A stretch of DNA of 64,000 nt from positions 620,001 through 684,000 of the forward strand of contig JACJYQ010000002.1 in the NCBI GenBank assembly GCA_020636025.1. The letters are read 5' to 3'. The DNA comes from Lewinellaceae bacterium. GTDB taxonomy: Bacteria > Bacteroidota > Bacteroidia > Chitinophagales > Saprospiraceae. Under the pieces are notes generated by a model. The model saw only the letters and a list, made by a program, of their open reading frames with translations. It did no database searches and had not been told where the DNA came from. Below are positions 1 through 9,311 of the stretch, piece by piece. The number at the start of each line of letters is the position of its first letter. Positions within the stretch are counted from its first letter, which is position 1. The translations under genes were made by a program, and so were the position numbers.

Positions 1-56
1 CGATTTAAAAATTGCACTGACCCTTTAGGTATTTAGCTGAATTTTCTACGAACACC

Positions 57-887
57 GTGTCGCCATTTTCAATAAACTTCTCAAAACCATCAGAAATCGC
101 AATGCTACAGGATTACACCAGGGCAGATAAACAACTTCATTGGCTAAGTCAGATCATTGCCAAAGCGAACAGAACTTATGTGCCGGCGAGGGAGGATGAT
201 AGCCATACAAATCTATCATACCATCACGGTGTCAAGCAGATTCGGGGAAGGTGGTTTGAATCGAAAACGGGCAGACTGATATTTATCTACAACCTTGAAA
301 ACCAGCAAATCGAAATTCTGAACAGGTATTTCGAATCCGTGGCCATATTTAGCACCATTGGAAATTCATATAACCAGCTTCAAATAGAAATTGAGCGTGC
401 TTTGCCGGCTTTAGGCCTTGACCCAACAGGGTTTTTGGATGACCTTCATTTTCAAATCCCCGATTACGGCTTTTCTGAACAACCCATACAGGAAATTCCG
501 GCAGATGCCATTCGTGAGTGGACACATTTCCGTCAATTGGCCAACGATGCCTGCGAACTGCTTACAGATGATTTTCAACAAGCCGTAGTTCCTCGGATCT
601 GGCCACATCATTTTGATACAGGCGTTTACTTTGAACCAGACAATAAACTCGGCCTGGGTTTTGGCCTGGCCATGGAAGATGACTTGCTTGGCGTGCCATA
701 TTTTTATTTTACCGCTTACGGCCTGAATGGTACCAAAGTGGATTACTCCGGTTTCGCTCCATTACAATCAGGTAAATGGATAAATGAAAACTGGAAAGGT
801 GCAGTTCTGGGAATCCATGAAGTTAAAAGCAAACAAGACCTGATCAACTTTAAGCAGGAAGTACTCAAAGTCTATCTCAATAATTAG
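57..887 (+). CDS. Uncharacterised protein (possibly DUF5996-like)
   Basis: The frame encodes 276 residues if translation begins at the GTG at 57. An in-frame ATG at 102 (MLQDYTRADKQ...) would give 261 residues and is an equally good or better start, because no ribosome-binding signal separates them and an in-frame stop lies just upstream at 6-8. There is no signal peptide or membrane segment, so the protein is probably cytoplasmic. The C-terminal half contains WPHHFDTGVYF, followed by a Gly-rich strand and an FYFTAYG motif. This recalls the WPHHFD region of DUF5996-type proteins, but I recognise the family only loosely and can assign no function. It sits 54 bp before xseA on the same strand, separated by an AT-rich repeat array, so co-transcription is possible. 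Confidence 0.7.
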   Translation: MSPFSINFSKPSEIAMLQDYTRADKQLHWLSQIIAKANRTYVPAREDDSHTNLSYHHGVKQIRGRWFESKTGRLIFIYNLENQQIEILNRYFESVAIFSTIGNSYNQLQIEIERALPALGLDPTGFLDDLHFQIPDYGFSEQPIQEIPADAIREWTHFRQLANDACELLTDDFQQAVVPRIWPHHFDTGVYFEPDNKLGLGFGLAMEDDLLGVPYFYFTAYGLNGTKVDYSGFAPLQSGKWINENWKGAVLGIHEVKSKQDLINFKQEVLKVYLNN

Positions 888-900
888 CAACCACTACACC

Positions 901-936
901 CATTAGCTAATTATCACATTAGCTAATTATCCAATT
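901..936. repeat. AATTAGCTAATT-type palindromic word array (copy 1)
   Basis: The gap between the first gene and xseA is built of alternating words TTAGCTAATTAT and CACATTAGCTAATTAT. The same vocabulary recurs at five other intergenic sites in the window. The array ends only 5 bases before the xseA GTG, so it must lie in that gene's leader if a promoter lies further upstream. Confidence 0.85.
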
Positions 937-941
937 AAAAA

Positions 942-2165
942 GTGTCTTCCTTATTTGAATTAAACGAACATATCCGCCGCATCATCGCGCTGAACTTCCC
1001 GCAGGCAGTATGGGTAAGTGCAGAGGTGCTGCGATTGGGAGAATCCAGGGGACACTACTATCTGGAGTTGGTGCAAAAAGGAGAGGATGATAGTGTGGTA
1101 GCTCAGGCTTCCGGTGTGATTTGGGCAAGCGATTTCCGGCAGATACTGGCGACTCAGGGGCTTGGATTGAGATCCGTTTTGAGGGAAGGTCTTGAACTGA
1201 AAATGCTTGTCAGGCCCGATTTTCATGAAAAATACGGCTTGAAACTCCAGATCACGGATATTGATCCAGCCTACACCCTTGGACAGATAGACATGCAGCG
1301 GCGCCAAACGGTTCAAAGCCTGAAAGATGCCGGTTTGTTTGATAAGAACCGTGACAAAAAGTTGCCCATAGTGCTGCAGCAGATCGCGGTGATCAGCTCA
1401 AAAACAGCGGCAGGCTTGCAAGATTTTCTGGAACAAATTCAGGGAAACAGCTTTGGGTATGCATTTGATATAAGCGTATTTACTGCGGCAGTTCAAGGAG
1501 TAAATGCAGGTCCTGAGATAAACCAGGCTTTAGCTAAAATTGCGAAGCAGGCAGATAAGTTTGATTGCATAGCTATTGTCAGAGGCGGTGGCTCCCGACT
1601 CGACTTATCGGCTTTTGACGGTCTGGAATTGTCTACGGCCATAGCCAATTTTCCACTTCCCGTCATTACGGGCATTGGCCACGATGTAGACGAATCGGTG
1701 GTTGACCTGGTTGCCAATCGTTCGTTGAAAACACCGACTGCAGTTGCGGAGTTCATACTTCAGCACAATCTTCAGTTTGAAGGAGGTATATATGAATTAG
1801 GAGAGCAACTTCGCGACATCGCATCGCGCCAATTGTACTCCGCTTCTTTACAAATAGAACAGGGGATTTCTCAAGTAAAATGGTCTGCTCAAGGCAGGCT
1901 ACAGCAAGCCAGTCTGCATATAATCTCGGCAAAGGAAAAGCTTCCACTTTTTGCTCAACGCCTGATGCAATCGCAACATAAAACCCTGGAACAACTGGAA
2001 AATTACTGTCTGGCACTGCATCCCGACAATGTGCTACGCCGGGGCTTTAGCATAACCAGGCACGATGGCAAAGTAGTGCATTCTGCTTCCGAACTAAATA
2101 CCGGGGATGAGCTAGAAACGAGGTTGAAGGATGGGAAGGTGAGATCTTCAGTGAAAAAAAGTTAA
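942..2165 (+). CDS. xseA: Exodeoxyribonuclease VII large subunit
   Basis: The 407-residue product is the catalytic large subunit of exonuclease VII, which degrades single-stranded DNA from both ends during mismatch repair and DNA damage processing in the cytoplasm. The N-terminal ~100 residues are the OB-fold (SLFELNEHIRRIIALNFP...). The catalytic core carries the family blocks RGGGSRLDLSAFD, PVITGIGHDVDESVVDLVA and KTPTAVAEF. A helical region follows, and the C-terminus LRRGFSITRHDGKVV is typical. The start is a GTG at 942, chosen because the family N-terminus begins there and no ATG precedes it. Length is normal for Bacteroidota, shorter than E. coli XseA. The small subunit gene xseB, often adjacent, is not next to it here. 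Confidence 0.96.
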   Translation: MSSLFELNEHIRRIIALNFPQAVWVSAEVLRLGESRGHYYLELVQKGEDDSVVAQASGVIWASDFRQILATQGLGLRSVLREGLELKMLVRPDFHEKYGLKLQITDIDPAYTLGQIDMQRRQTVQSLKDAGLFDKNRDKKLPIVLQQIAVISSKTAAGLQDFLEQIQGNSFGYAFDISVFTAAVQGVNAGPEINQALAKIAKQADKFDCIAIVRGGGSRLDLSAFDGLELSTAIANFPLPVITGIGHDVDESVVDLVANRSLKTPTAVAEFILQHNLQFEGGIYELGEQLRDIASRQLYSASLQIEQGISQVKWSAQGRLQQASLHIISAKEKLPLFAQRLMQSQHKTLEQLENYCLALHPDNVLRRGFSITRHDGKVVHSASELNTGDELETRLKDGKVRSSVKKS

Positions 2166-2198
2166 AAAAAGAGGCACTACAATTGTAATACCTCTTTT
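2164..2198. terminator. Bidirectional intrinsic terminator between xseA and the M48 protease
   Basis: An imperfect hairpin with arms GAGGCACTAC and GTAATACCTC around an AATT loop is flanked by A7 on the left and T4 on the right. It lies between two convergent genes and overlaps the xseA stop codon, so it can end transcripts from both sides. Confidence 0.7.
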
Positions 2199-2211
2199 CT
2201 CATCTTTAGGA

Positions 2212-3045
2212 TCACTTCTTATACTTAGAACTGGCAGGAACCGGATACCGTACAGCATAAGCCCTTGCTTTATTCACCAACGAGCGCAAATTCTGACTAC
2301 GCTTGGTTGGATCCGGGTGGGTACTCAAAAACTCCGGAGGTCGACTGCCGCCTGCAGACTTGTTCATTCTGTCCCAGAATGGAGCTGCTTCTGCCGGATT
2401 GTAACCGGCCATGGCCATCAGGTAAAGCCCAATTTCGTCGGCTTCGGACTCGTGCTTCCGGCTGAATGGAAGCAACACACCGAGTTGAGCGCCGGCGCCT
2501 GCAGCTGATAGCAAGAGATTGCGTGTTGCAGCGGGCTTTTGTGACAAAGCAATATCCAGAGAGGTTAATCCAAGTTGAGCAACCAGCCCCTGGCTCATTC
2601 TTTCATTTCCATGGCCAGCCAGCGCGTGCGCTATTTCGTGGCCCATTACCACGGCAAGTGCATCTTCGTTCTGGGTTATCTTCAAAATACCGGTATATAC
2701 CACCACTTTGCCACCAGGCATACAAAATGCATTTACGGTGTTCGGGTCGTCCACTACGTTGAACTCCCAGGCGAAATTCTTTAATTCGCTTTGTTTGCCT
2801 TTGGCCTTATAGTACACCTGGGTAGCGGCTTTGATGTCGTTACCCACCCTGCGAACCAGATCAACATCTTTGCCGTTGCTAACGGGTTTGTTTTCCTGTA
2901 AAAAGCTACGGTATTCCGTGAAACTCATTTGGTTGAGCGTTTGAACCGGGATGAGATTCAAACCTTTTCTGCCCGTAAACACGTTTTTGCTACAAGCAAA
3001 CACCACAGGCATGAGCGCTAAAATCAAAAGGGACTTTTTCCACAT
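2212..3045 (-). CDS. M48-family metalloprotease, lipoprotein
   Basis: The 277-residue product is a predicted zinc metallopeptidase of the M48 (Ste24/HtpX/LoiP-like) family. A signal peptide ends in a lipobox (VFAC, Cys18), so it should be anchored in the outer or inner membrane facing the periplasm. The zinc motif HEIAH is at 136-140 and the third ligand lies in HESEAD around residue 199. The preceding block DPNTVNAFCMPGGKVVVYTG is the conserved edge-strand and active-site wall of the family. A C-terminal PPEFLSTHPDPTKR segment is also characteristic. Relatives take part in outer-membrane protein quality control; the substrate here is unknown. It is convergent with xseA and stands alone. Confidence 0.93.
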   Translation of the reverse strand: MWKKSLLILALMPVVFACSKNVFTGRKGLNLIPVQTLNQMSFTEYRSFLQENKPVSNGKDVDLVRRVGNDIKAATQVYYKAKGKQSELKNFAWEFNVVDDPNTVNAFCMPGGKVVVYTGILKITQNEDALAVVMGHEIAHALAGHGNERMSQGLVAQLGLTSLDIALSQKPAATRNLLLSAAGAGAQLGVLLPFSRKHESEADEIGLYLMAMAGYNPAEAAPFWDRMNKSAGGSRPPEFLSTHPDPTKRSQNLRSLVNKARAYAVRYPVPASSKYKK

Positions 3046-3259
3046 AAGAACACAGATTTAAAGGATTCTTGTGATTAATCAGATTATATGATTATCAATC
3101 AGTTGTTTACTTGAAAACGAAAAAAATAGCCGGAGTCACTTCGATGTAAGCATTTTAGCGAAACGGTAACATCTGATACTGACACGAAAAGGGTACACAG
3201 GTCGAGCCTTAATCGGGGAAAGAAATCTGTGTAATCACCTTAGCCTGTTTTAAACTGTA

Positions 3260-4330
3260 CTATGCGTTTTTACCCACGCAATTCAAATCTTCAAAAGCCA
3301 GCTTCAGACGCTCCACAAATGATTTTTCCCCTTCGCGCAACCAAACACGAGGATCGTAGAATTTTTTGTTTGGTTTGTCGTCGCCTTCCGGGTTCCCGAT
3401 CTGTGTTTTCAGGTACTCGCGTTTTGCATCGTGGTAATTGCGCACGCCTTCCCAGAAAGCCCACTGCATATCGGTGTCTATGTTCATTTTCACAGCGCCG
3501 TATTCGATGGCTTCGCGGATCTCTTCGCGGCTGGAGCCGGAACCTCCATGGAATACGAAGTTCACAGGGGTCTTTTCAGCGATGCCAAATTTATTACGGA
3601 TATACTCCTGTGAATTTTTCAGGATGACAGGCTGGAGCTTTACATTTCCAGGTTTGTATACTCCATGAACGTTTCCAAATGCCGCAGCAATGGTGAAATG
3701 AGGACTGATTTTCTTCAAGGCTTCATAGGAATAAGCCACTTCATCGGGTTGGGTATACAATTTTGAAGAGTCCACATCGCTGTTGTCTACGCCATCTTCT
3801 TCACCGCCGGTAACGCCCAACTCGATCTCTAGTGTCATGCCCATTTTAGACATGCGCTCAAAATAGCGACAGGAAATTTCAATGTTTTCCTTGATGGGCT
3901 CCTCCGAAAGATCAAGCATGTGACTGGAGTACAGAGGGCGACCATTTTTCTCATAATAGCGTTCACCGGCATCTAGCAAACCATCTACCCAGGATATGAT
4001 TTTCAAGGCACAGTGATCGGTATGGAGGATCACCGGAACGCCATAGGCTTCTGCCATCGTATGCACATGATGGGCTCCTGAAACTCCACCCATAATCGCA
4101 GCTTTTTGACCTTCGCTGCTCATACTCTTTCCGGCAAAGAATGCGGCGCCTCCCTGGGAAAACTGAATGATTACCGGACTATTGAGCGCGGCAGCAGTTT
4201 CCAAAACAGCGTTCACGGAATTGGTGCCAATTACGTTTACAGCCGGCAGCGCGAAATTGTTATCGTTAGCGTAGTTGAGCAAATCGGTGACTTCCTGACC
4301 ATGAAGAACACCCGGGCGGAATCGAGACAT
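3260..4330 (-). CDS. fbaA: Class II fructose-1,6-bisphosphate aldolase
   Basis: The 356-residue enzyme reversibly cleaves fructose 1,6-bisphosphate to glyceraldehyde 3-phosphate and dihydroxyacetone phosphate in glycolysis and gluconeogenesis. It is the long class IIA form, like E. coli FbaA. By comparison with that enzyme, LHTDHC provides the catalytic Asp (about D105) and a zinc His (H106), ELGVTGGEEDG contains the metal-linked Glu (E170), and GNVHGVY (H222) and FHGGSGS (H261) supply the remaining zinc ligands. KMNIDTDMQ is the phosphate-binding region. Length is normal and nothing is missing. It has its own promoter-like motif 60 bp upstream and is divergent from the DoxX-like gene. Confidence 0.97.
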   Translation of the reverse strand: MSRFRPGVLHGQEVTDLLNYANDNNFALPAVNVIGTNSVNAVLETAAALNSPVIIQFSQGGAAFFAGKSMSSEGQKAAIMGGVSGAHHVHTMAEAYGVPVILHTDHCALKIISWVDGLLDAGERYYEKNGRPLYSSHMLDLSEEPIKENIEISCRYFERMSKMGMTLEIELGVTGGEEDGVDNSDVDSSKLYTQPDEVAYSYEALKKISPHFTIAAAFGNVHGVYKPGNVKLQPVILKNSQEYIRNKFGIAEKTPVNFVFHGGSGSSREEIREAIEYGAVKMNIDTDMQWAFWEGVRNYHDAKREYLKTQIGNPEGDDKPNKKFYDPRVWLREGEKSFVERLKLAFEDLNCVGKNA

Positions 4331-4389
4331 AAATTGCGGTGTTGGTTATAAGTTTTGAAGAAAGATCATTGGCCTGTACGGGGTTTCAG

Positions 4390-4397
4390 CAAAGGTA
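4390..4397 (-). promoter_or_regulatory. Bacteroidota -7 box upstream of fbaA
   Basis: On the minus strand the motif TACCTTTG matches the Bacteroidota -7 consensus TAnnTTTG. It lies 60 bp upstream of the fbaA ATG. The -33 element is weak (TTA rather than TTG, 17 bases further upstream). Confidence 0.45.
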
Positions 4398-4479
4398 AAA
4401 ATTAGGATGAAAGCTAAGGAGTTACGCTGTATTCAATTTTCATACTACATTGGCGTATAATTTACCGAAAATAAAGAAG

Positions 4480-4911
4480 ATGACAAGCTTATTGGCCTTT
4501 TCTGACACAAGCATCCTGGGTATCGAATTAACTTTTGTACTTAAACTATTGGTTACCCTCTATTCAGCAGCCTTATTTATGCAATCGGGTTTAGACAAAG
4601 TCTTCGACTGGAAAGGCAACCGCGATTTTATCAATGGCATGTTTGAAAAAACGATCCTGAAGCCATTTGTGCCTTTGTTGATGCCAAGTATTACCATACT
4701 GGAGGTATTGGCCGGATTGCTTTCACTTGCGGGCGCAGTCATGTTGATTTTTAAGGCGCAGGACATGCTGGCCATTTATGGTCTGCTTTTGGGCGCTTTG
4801 TCTATTCTACTTCTCTTTTTCGGTATGCGCATCGCGAAGGATTACGGTGGCGCTGCGGGTATTACGCCATATTTCGTTTTCTTCGTGATTGCACTGGCAC
4901 TGTTTGCCTGA
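4480..4911 (+). CDS. DoxX-like small membrane protein
   Basis: The ATG at 4480 gives 143 residues; the frame is open to a TTG at 4450, which I consider less likely. Four hydrophobic segments are visible: about FVLKLLVTLYSAALFMQSG, PSITILEVLAGLLSLAG, MLAIYGLLLGALSILLLFFG and the C-terminal YFVFFVIALALFA. The first is followed by a short loop with GLDKVFDWKGN, like the pattern after helix one in DoxX/DoxD-type proteins. This family includes integral membrane proteins of uncertain biochemical role, often linked to redox stress or respiration. No neighbour clarifies the function. It is divergent from fbaA. Confidence 0.75.
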   Translation: MTSLLAFSDTSILGIELTFVLKLLVTLYSAALFMQSGLDKVFDWKGNRDFINGMFEKTILKPFVPLLMPSITILEVLAGLLSLAGAVMLIFKAQDMLAIYGLLLGALSILLLFFGMRIAKDYGGAAGITPYFVFFVIALALFA

Positions 4912-4918
4912 TAAAATT

Positions 4919-5025
4919 CGTGTCAATTCATTCGATTTCCCCCGCATTTCACACATTTCCCCTCGCATTTCATACGATTCCCCCGCATTCCATACATTTT
5001 CCCCCGCATTTCATACGGGGCTATT
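4919..5025. repeat. C-rich tandem word array
   Basis: About five imperfect reiterations of a unit of about 18-20 bases built from CCCCCGCATTTC and ATACGATT/ATACATTTT follow the DoxX-like gene. The variable spacers and single-base differences between units indicate local amplification. It is too irregular and too short to be a CRISPR array. Confidence 0.75.
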
Positions 5026-5131
5026 TGTGTTTTGACCCCTTTGGGCTCTCCAAAATTGTTTGGAAACCCTTTAAGGTCAACTGCGAACTCTGCGAGTTCA
5101 ATTTCAGCTACACACGTATTCGTTATTATCA

Positions 5132-5168
5132 AACTAGCTAATTATCACATTATCGAATTAGCTAATTT
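5132..5168. repeat. AATTAGCTAATT-type palindromic word array (copy 2)
   Basis: The words TAGCTAATTATCACATTATCG and AATTAGCTAATT repeat the vocabulary of copy 1. The right end overlaps the stop codon (5162-5164, minus strand) of the large fusion gene, so its last codons are part of the repeat. Confidence 0.8.
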
Positions 5169-8100
5169 GTCTTCCGGATCTTTATATTCTTAAACCAAAC
5201 AGGGTCTCCGTGATCCTGCAAAGACAGCTTTCCTTTGTCGTGCAAACCAAAGTCAGGAGCCGGGATCTTCGGGAATTTACTTCCTGCTATCAGATCGAGC
5301 CACTCTTTTATAGGCTTGCCGTTTTTAAACATCTGCAATTCCACGAGCTTGCGATAATTGAGCCAGTGTTCTACTTTACCGTCTTTGAAAACGAGGCGTG
5401 CATGGTTCCACTCGCCTGCCGGTTTCACAGTCACGTATTTACATTCGATCAGGTCGTATAGGTCACCGGCGCGGTGTTTGGGTATTTTGGCATCTGGATG
5501 GCAGGCATTGTCGAGCACCTGCATTTCAGGTCCGGTATTCCATACGTAGTCGTATTTCTCCGGAAGTTCCTGTACATGGTAAATCACGCCAGAGTTTCCA
5601 CAGGCGCCAATCTTCCAATCTAGCTCCAGTTCAAAATCGCCGAATACCTCTTCAGTTACGATATCGCCGCCATCGGAAGTTTGCCAGCCACCATCCGGAT
5701 TGGGTTTGGCATCAAGGTGAATGGAGTTATCTTCTATGATCCATTGTGAACCAATGGTGGTTTTGCCGTAGTTGTGCCAACCATTTAAGCTCCGGCCATC
5801 GAAAAGCAATTGCCATCCGTCCTGCTTTTCCTTTTCGGTAAGCGTGTTATCGACATGTTGCACAGGTGCCAGCGCTATGCCAACAACCCCATTGTCATTC
5901 GCTGGAATATTGTTGAGTGTGTACCAACCCTCGGTGGTCCATATTTCATGATTCAGCTCGGAAACAGGCAGATCGCGCAGATGAATATACACTACGTGTT
6001 GAGGTTTCAATCCCGGAATTTCCAGAAACACCTTTTTACGGTCACTGGAAACGGAGGCTGATACAACGGTCATATCCTCTTCATCCATTTTTGGACCGCC
6101 GTAATTAATGGTGGGTTTGTACCACCATTGCTTTACCTGATAGTGGTTTGCATCCCAGCCAGTCCCTTGTGGCAGTGGTTCTGTGAATTCTATTTCCATG
6201 CCGTTCGTTTTGGCACGGATCGCCAGCATTTCGAAAACTGATTTGCCGTTGTATTTCATTCTTTGTAATCCGTACCATAGTTTCCCTTGTTGGCCCCAGT
6301 TGCCGGGATTTCCGATCATGCCTACGTAAAGCGCACCATCCGGCCCCCAGGCCAGGCGGTGTGTTGAGCCTTCAAAACCCTGAGAGAAGCGGAAAACACA
6401 GCCCTGGTAATCGCCGTTTACTTTTTCCATGAATACGCGTTGCAAACCGCCGTAGCAAACATCTCCGTGTATCAACTGATTTTGGTAAGGACCATCATTG
6501 ATCACTATGGGTTGGGTAGGGGAGTTGCCAATTTCATCTTGTGGCAACCACACTACGGGTTGTGTAACAGGCAAATTGGCCACTGCGGCGCTGTCAACGG
6601 AATAGGAGTTGTAGAAAGCGCCGGGTTTTACATGCAGCACTTTGGAAGATGGCAACCAGTCGCCCTGATTGTCGGTTATAAATACCTCTCCGTCAGGGCC
6701 GATGCCCACGCCATCAGGTGTACGCAAACCTCGCGCAACAAATTCCAAACTACCGTCTTTCAAACTAATCTTGACCGCTTTGCCACGATCCGGAATTTGC
6801 GGCCGGGTGCTGGCACCACCGGGATTAATGGCTGTGGCAAGTGCGGCGTAGAGGAAGCCATCTTTGTAGGCCAAACCAAAAGCAAACTCGTGAAAGTTGG
6901 CAGATGCCAGCCAGCCTTTGGCAAAGCACTGATACTCATCAATGATATCGTCTCCGTTATTGTCAATCAGTTTGGTGAGTTCCTGTTTTTGAAGGACGTA
7001 AATAACGCCGTCCACCACTTTCAGCCCCAGAGGCTCGGCGAGCCCTTGCGCAATGCGCTTTACGGTGATCTTTTTTGGATCGCCACTTTCCACATTATCC
7101 AGGACATACACGGCACCTAGTGGGTCCCAGGTAGAGACCACCATTCTGCCGTCGGGCAGGAAATCTAGGCCGGCTACTTTGGGCAAAAAGCCATCAGGGC
7201 GCGCTTGAGTAAGATCATAGGCGGGGTGTACATCCGAGAGTGATGTCAGGTCGCCAGGGATGGTATTTCCCGATTTTGACAACACGGGCATCTCTGCCTT
7301 ATCCTCCGATTTTTTGTGGAAGAAATTGTTGTTCGGGATAGCGCTAAATCCTGTGCTGCCAAAGCGGGCCCAATTCAATTCAATTCCTCTTCCGCCACCG
7401 CCCTGGAAATATTCAATACGAAGCGGATGGTAACCGGCCCTCAAGGCAATTTCTGCTTCTTTTGGCGCCATGCCATGTGATCCATCGTTATCGATGATTA
7501 ATTGGTTGTCGATCCAGAGTTTGCTGCCATCGTCGCTGGCTAACTGGAACACAATATTATCGTCTTTGTCAAGGTAGAGATACCCACTCGCATGCATCCC
7601 GAAGTTCTCTTTGAAATCTCCAAAATCCTCAGCTGTTGCGGCCACTTTCCCGGCTACTGCGGTGAGTGCAGGAGCGCCCTGAGTTGAGAGGTCGGCTAAT
7701 TTGTTTAGTTTGCTTGAAGAGTTCCAAAGTTTAACCAATAGTCCAGGCGACATGTCATTATCTCCGACACCCTTGTCTGCCACCAACCATTTGTCATTTG
7801 GAATATCGGCGAGGTTTTTCGGCGCTCCGCCTTGTCCGTCGTCTTCGCCTTCATCCAGCGAAAGCACATAGGAGACCATGGCTTTTGCGTCATCCGGTTG
7901 CAGGTCGGGGTGAGCGCTCATGGCTGCCACTCCCCAAACGCCTGCTCCACCTTTGATCACCTTTTGCGACAACATATCCAGGTTTTCCGGAATGTTTTTG
8001 TAGCGCTCTGAAATATCTTTATAGCTGGGACCTACTGTTTTTACCTGTGGGTTGTGACAGGTGCGGCAATCGTTCTTTGCCATCAGTTTTTCGCCAGGGC

Positions 8101-8896
8101 TCACAACCGTTTCGCCACCCTCTCCAGATTCCTGGGCAATGCGTAATGCGTCAAAGGGATTTGCAATGAGCGGGCGGTTGACAAACATGGTTCTGAAGCT
8201 GGTGGTACCATTGGAGTTCAGTTGAAGGGTTCCCTCCAAACTGATCGCATCCAGATCATACCTGTTTTCCAGCGGTTTGGATTCTCCGCTTGTCCAGGTG
8301 CCGTTTGTTTCCACATTGGCCGGAACCGTGATGGAAGCTACATTTGTCTTCAGTGTAATGGTAGCGCCACTTGGGGCATTTTCCACCGAAAAGCTTCGTG
8401 AGAAGCCTTTCTGTCGATCTTTCTCAATATACTCTGGTCTTTCGTTAATTCGTATTCTCTGTCCGCTTTCCAACACCAGATCGTACATGATCTCTGCCTG
8501 TCCGTTTTTCAGGTATCGGTGTCCTTTGTAATCCGTGCGTGGCCTTTCATCTTTGCCATTTATGCTCACTGTCCAGGGTTGTTTGAATTCATTTTCAAAC
8601 CAGGCATTCCCCATGCTCATAGGTTGTGGTCCGTGGCGCATGTTGTACACTGGTCCGGTAAAATCAGTGCCGCCTGCCCAGGCTTTGTACAGAGAACACG
8701 AGTCGGTGGAATAAGACACCCACAAATTATCGTTCAGGGCAAATGTGATCATTCTGGGTTGCTTGTCGATGACAGAGCGGAATACCCAGGGGTCGTTCGG
8801 ACGGTCGGCCGATACCGATTTTCCTGATCTGGAAGCAAAATACCAAATAAGCAAAAGCCCAAGAATGAGGGCAAGAAAGAGCGTACGGGTTTTCAT
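5162..8896 (-). CDS. Multi-domain cytochrome c / PA14 / beta-propeller / DUF1080 fusion protein
   Basis: Starting at the ATG at 8896 the product is 1244 residues; a frame 16 codons longer exists but begins in a repeat. Domains in order are: an N-terminal signal anchor (about 5-22); an N-terminal region about 35-245 of the kind found with such cytochromes (DUF6797-like); a monoheme cytochrome c domain with CRTCH at 277-281 and likely Met ligand M326; a PA14-like domain about 427-530 (SDDGSKLWIDNQLIIDNDGSH); a PQQ-type sorbosone/glucose dehydrogenase-like propeller about 560-900; and a C-terminal DUF1080 (3-keto-disaccharide hydrolase-like) domain about 1045-1244 starting LLFDGRSLNGW. The protein should be membrane-anchored and periplasmic. 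A role in oxidising and cleaving sugars is inference from the domains. It stands alone. Confidence 0.88.
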   Translation of the reverse strand: MKTRTLFLALILGLLLIWYFASRSGKSVSADRPNDPWVFRSVIDKQPRMITFALNDNLWVSYSTDSCSLYKAWAGGTDFTGPVYNMRHGPQPMSMGNAWFENEFKQPWTVSINGKDERPRTDYKGHRYLKNGQAEIMYDLVLESGQRIRINERPEYIEKDRQKGFSRSFSVENAPSGATITLKTNVASITVPANVETNGTWTSGESKPLENRYDLDAISLEGTLQLNSNGTTSFRTMFVNRPLIANPFDALRIAQESGEGGETVVSPGEKLMAKNDCRTCHNPQVKTVGPSYKDISERYKNIPENLDMLSQKVIKGGAGVWGVAAMSAHPDLQPDDAKAMVSYVLSLDEGEDDGQGGAPKNLADIPNDKWLVADKGVGDNDMSPGLLVKLWNSSSKLNKLADLSTQGAPALTAVAGKVAATAEDFGDFKENFGMHASGYLYLDKDDNIVFQLASDDGSKLWIDNQLIIDNDGSHGMAPKEAEIALRAGYHPLRIEYFQGGGGRGIELNWARFGSTGFSAIPNNNFFHKKSEDKAEMPVLSKSGNTIPGDLTSLSDVHPAYDLTQARPDGFLPKVAGLDFLPDGRMVVSTWDPLGAVYVLDNVESGDPKKITVKRIAQGLAEPLGLKVVDGVIYVLQKQELTKLIDNNGDDIIDEYQCFAKGWLASANFHEFAFGLAYKDGFLYAALATAINPGGASTRPQIPDRGKAVKISLKDGSLEFVARGLRTPDGVGIGPDGEVFITDNQGDWLPSSKVLHVKPGAFYNSYSVDSAAVANLPVTQPVVWLPQDEIGNSPTQPIVINDGPYQNQLIHGDVCYGGLQRVFMEKVNGDYQGCVFRFSQGFEGSTHRLAWGPDGALYVGMIGNPGNWGQQGKLWYGLQRMKYNGKSVFEMLAIRAKTNGMEIEFTEPLPQGTGWDANHYQVKQWWYKPTINYGGPKMDEEDMTVVSASVSSDRKKVFLEIPGLKPQHVVYIHLRDLPVSELNHEIWTTEGWYTLNNIPANDNGVVGIALAPVQHVDNTLTEKEKQDGWQLLFDGRSLNGWHNYGKTTIGSQWIIEDNSIHLDAKPNPDGGWQTSDGGDIVTEEVFGDFELELDWKIGACGNSGVIYHVQELPEKYDYVWNTGPEMQVLDNACHPDAKIPKHRAGDLYDLIECKYVTVKPAGEWNHARLVFKDGKVEHWLNYRKLVELQMFKNGKPIKEWLDLIAGSKFPKIPAPDFGLHDKGKLSLQDHGDPVWFKNIKIRKTN

Positions 8897-9311
8897 GCGA
8901 TGCTGTAAGTAGTTAAATGAAATTGGGGTCGGAGACCCCAACAAAACGGTTGAACTGGGGTCGGAGACCCCAATCTAATGATGACTTCACGACATGGTTG
9001 GGCTTGGGGACCCTGGATTCGGGTCGGAGACGCGAACCATTAGTTGGTAAGGACGGGGCTAAGGTAAAGTTTAATGTGATAATTAGATAATGTGATAATT
9101 TGATAATGAGGGCGAGAGCATTTGGATAGGAGGGCCCTCAGTTGGAGACATCTAAACAAGTCACAACTTGAATGAATTAGTAGATGAATAGGCCAGGTAC
9201 GTAATGCCCTGAAAGGGCAAAATCTCACAACGAAGGGTGTAAGCCCTTTGCCGCCAGCCCTCTAATACGAGAAAGCCCTGCAAGGGTGAAATCCCTTCCG
9301 AATTCAGAAAG
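8897..9311. repeat. Intergenic region of short hairpin repeats
   Basis: No gene is supported here. Two near-identical palindromes with arms TGGGGTC and GACCCCA around GGA lie at 8923-8941 and 8956-8972, and a diverged third (TTCGGGTC / GACGCGAA) at 9018-9036. At 9071-9108 lies an AATTAGATAATGTGAT array of the AATTAGCTAATT family. From about 9205 to 9300 come hairpin words of the form GCCCTGAAAGGGC, AAGGGTGTAAGCCCTT and AGCCCTGCAAGGGT, a vocabulary that recurs at 44716-44870. Confidence 0.75.

Noticed and set aside
4919..5025. Possible CRISPR array (also considered at 22920-22989)
   Set aside because: Units are 7-20 bases, spacers are absent or irregular, repeats include inverted copies, and no cas gene lies in the window.
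6440..7120. 226-codon plus-strand frame inside the cytochrome/DUF1080 fusion gene
   Set aside because: It is antisense to a clearly coding region with recognised domains, and has no recognisable blocks of its own.
8897..9311. Riboswitch upstream of the fusion gene
   Set aside because: The palindromes are short, repeated in tandem and found at other gene ends; they match no ligand-binding core that I know.
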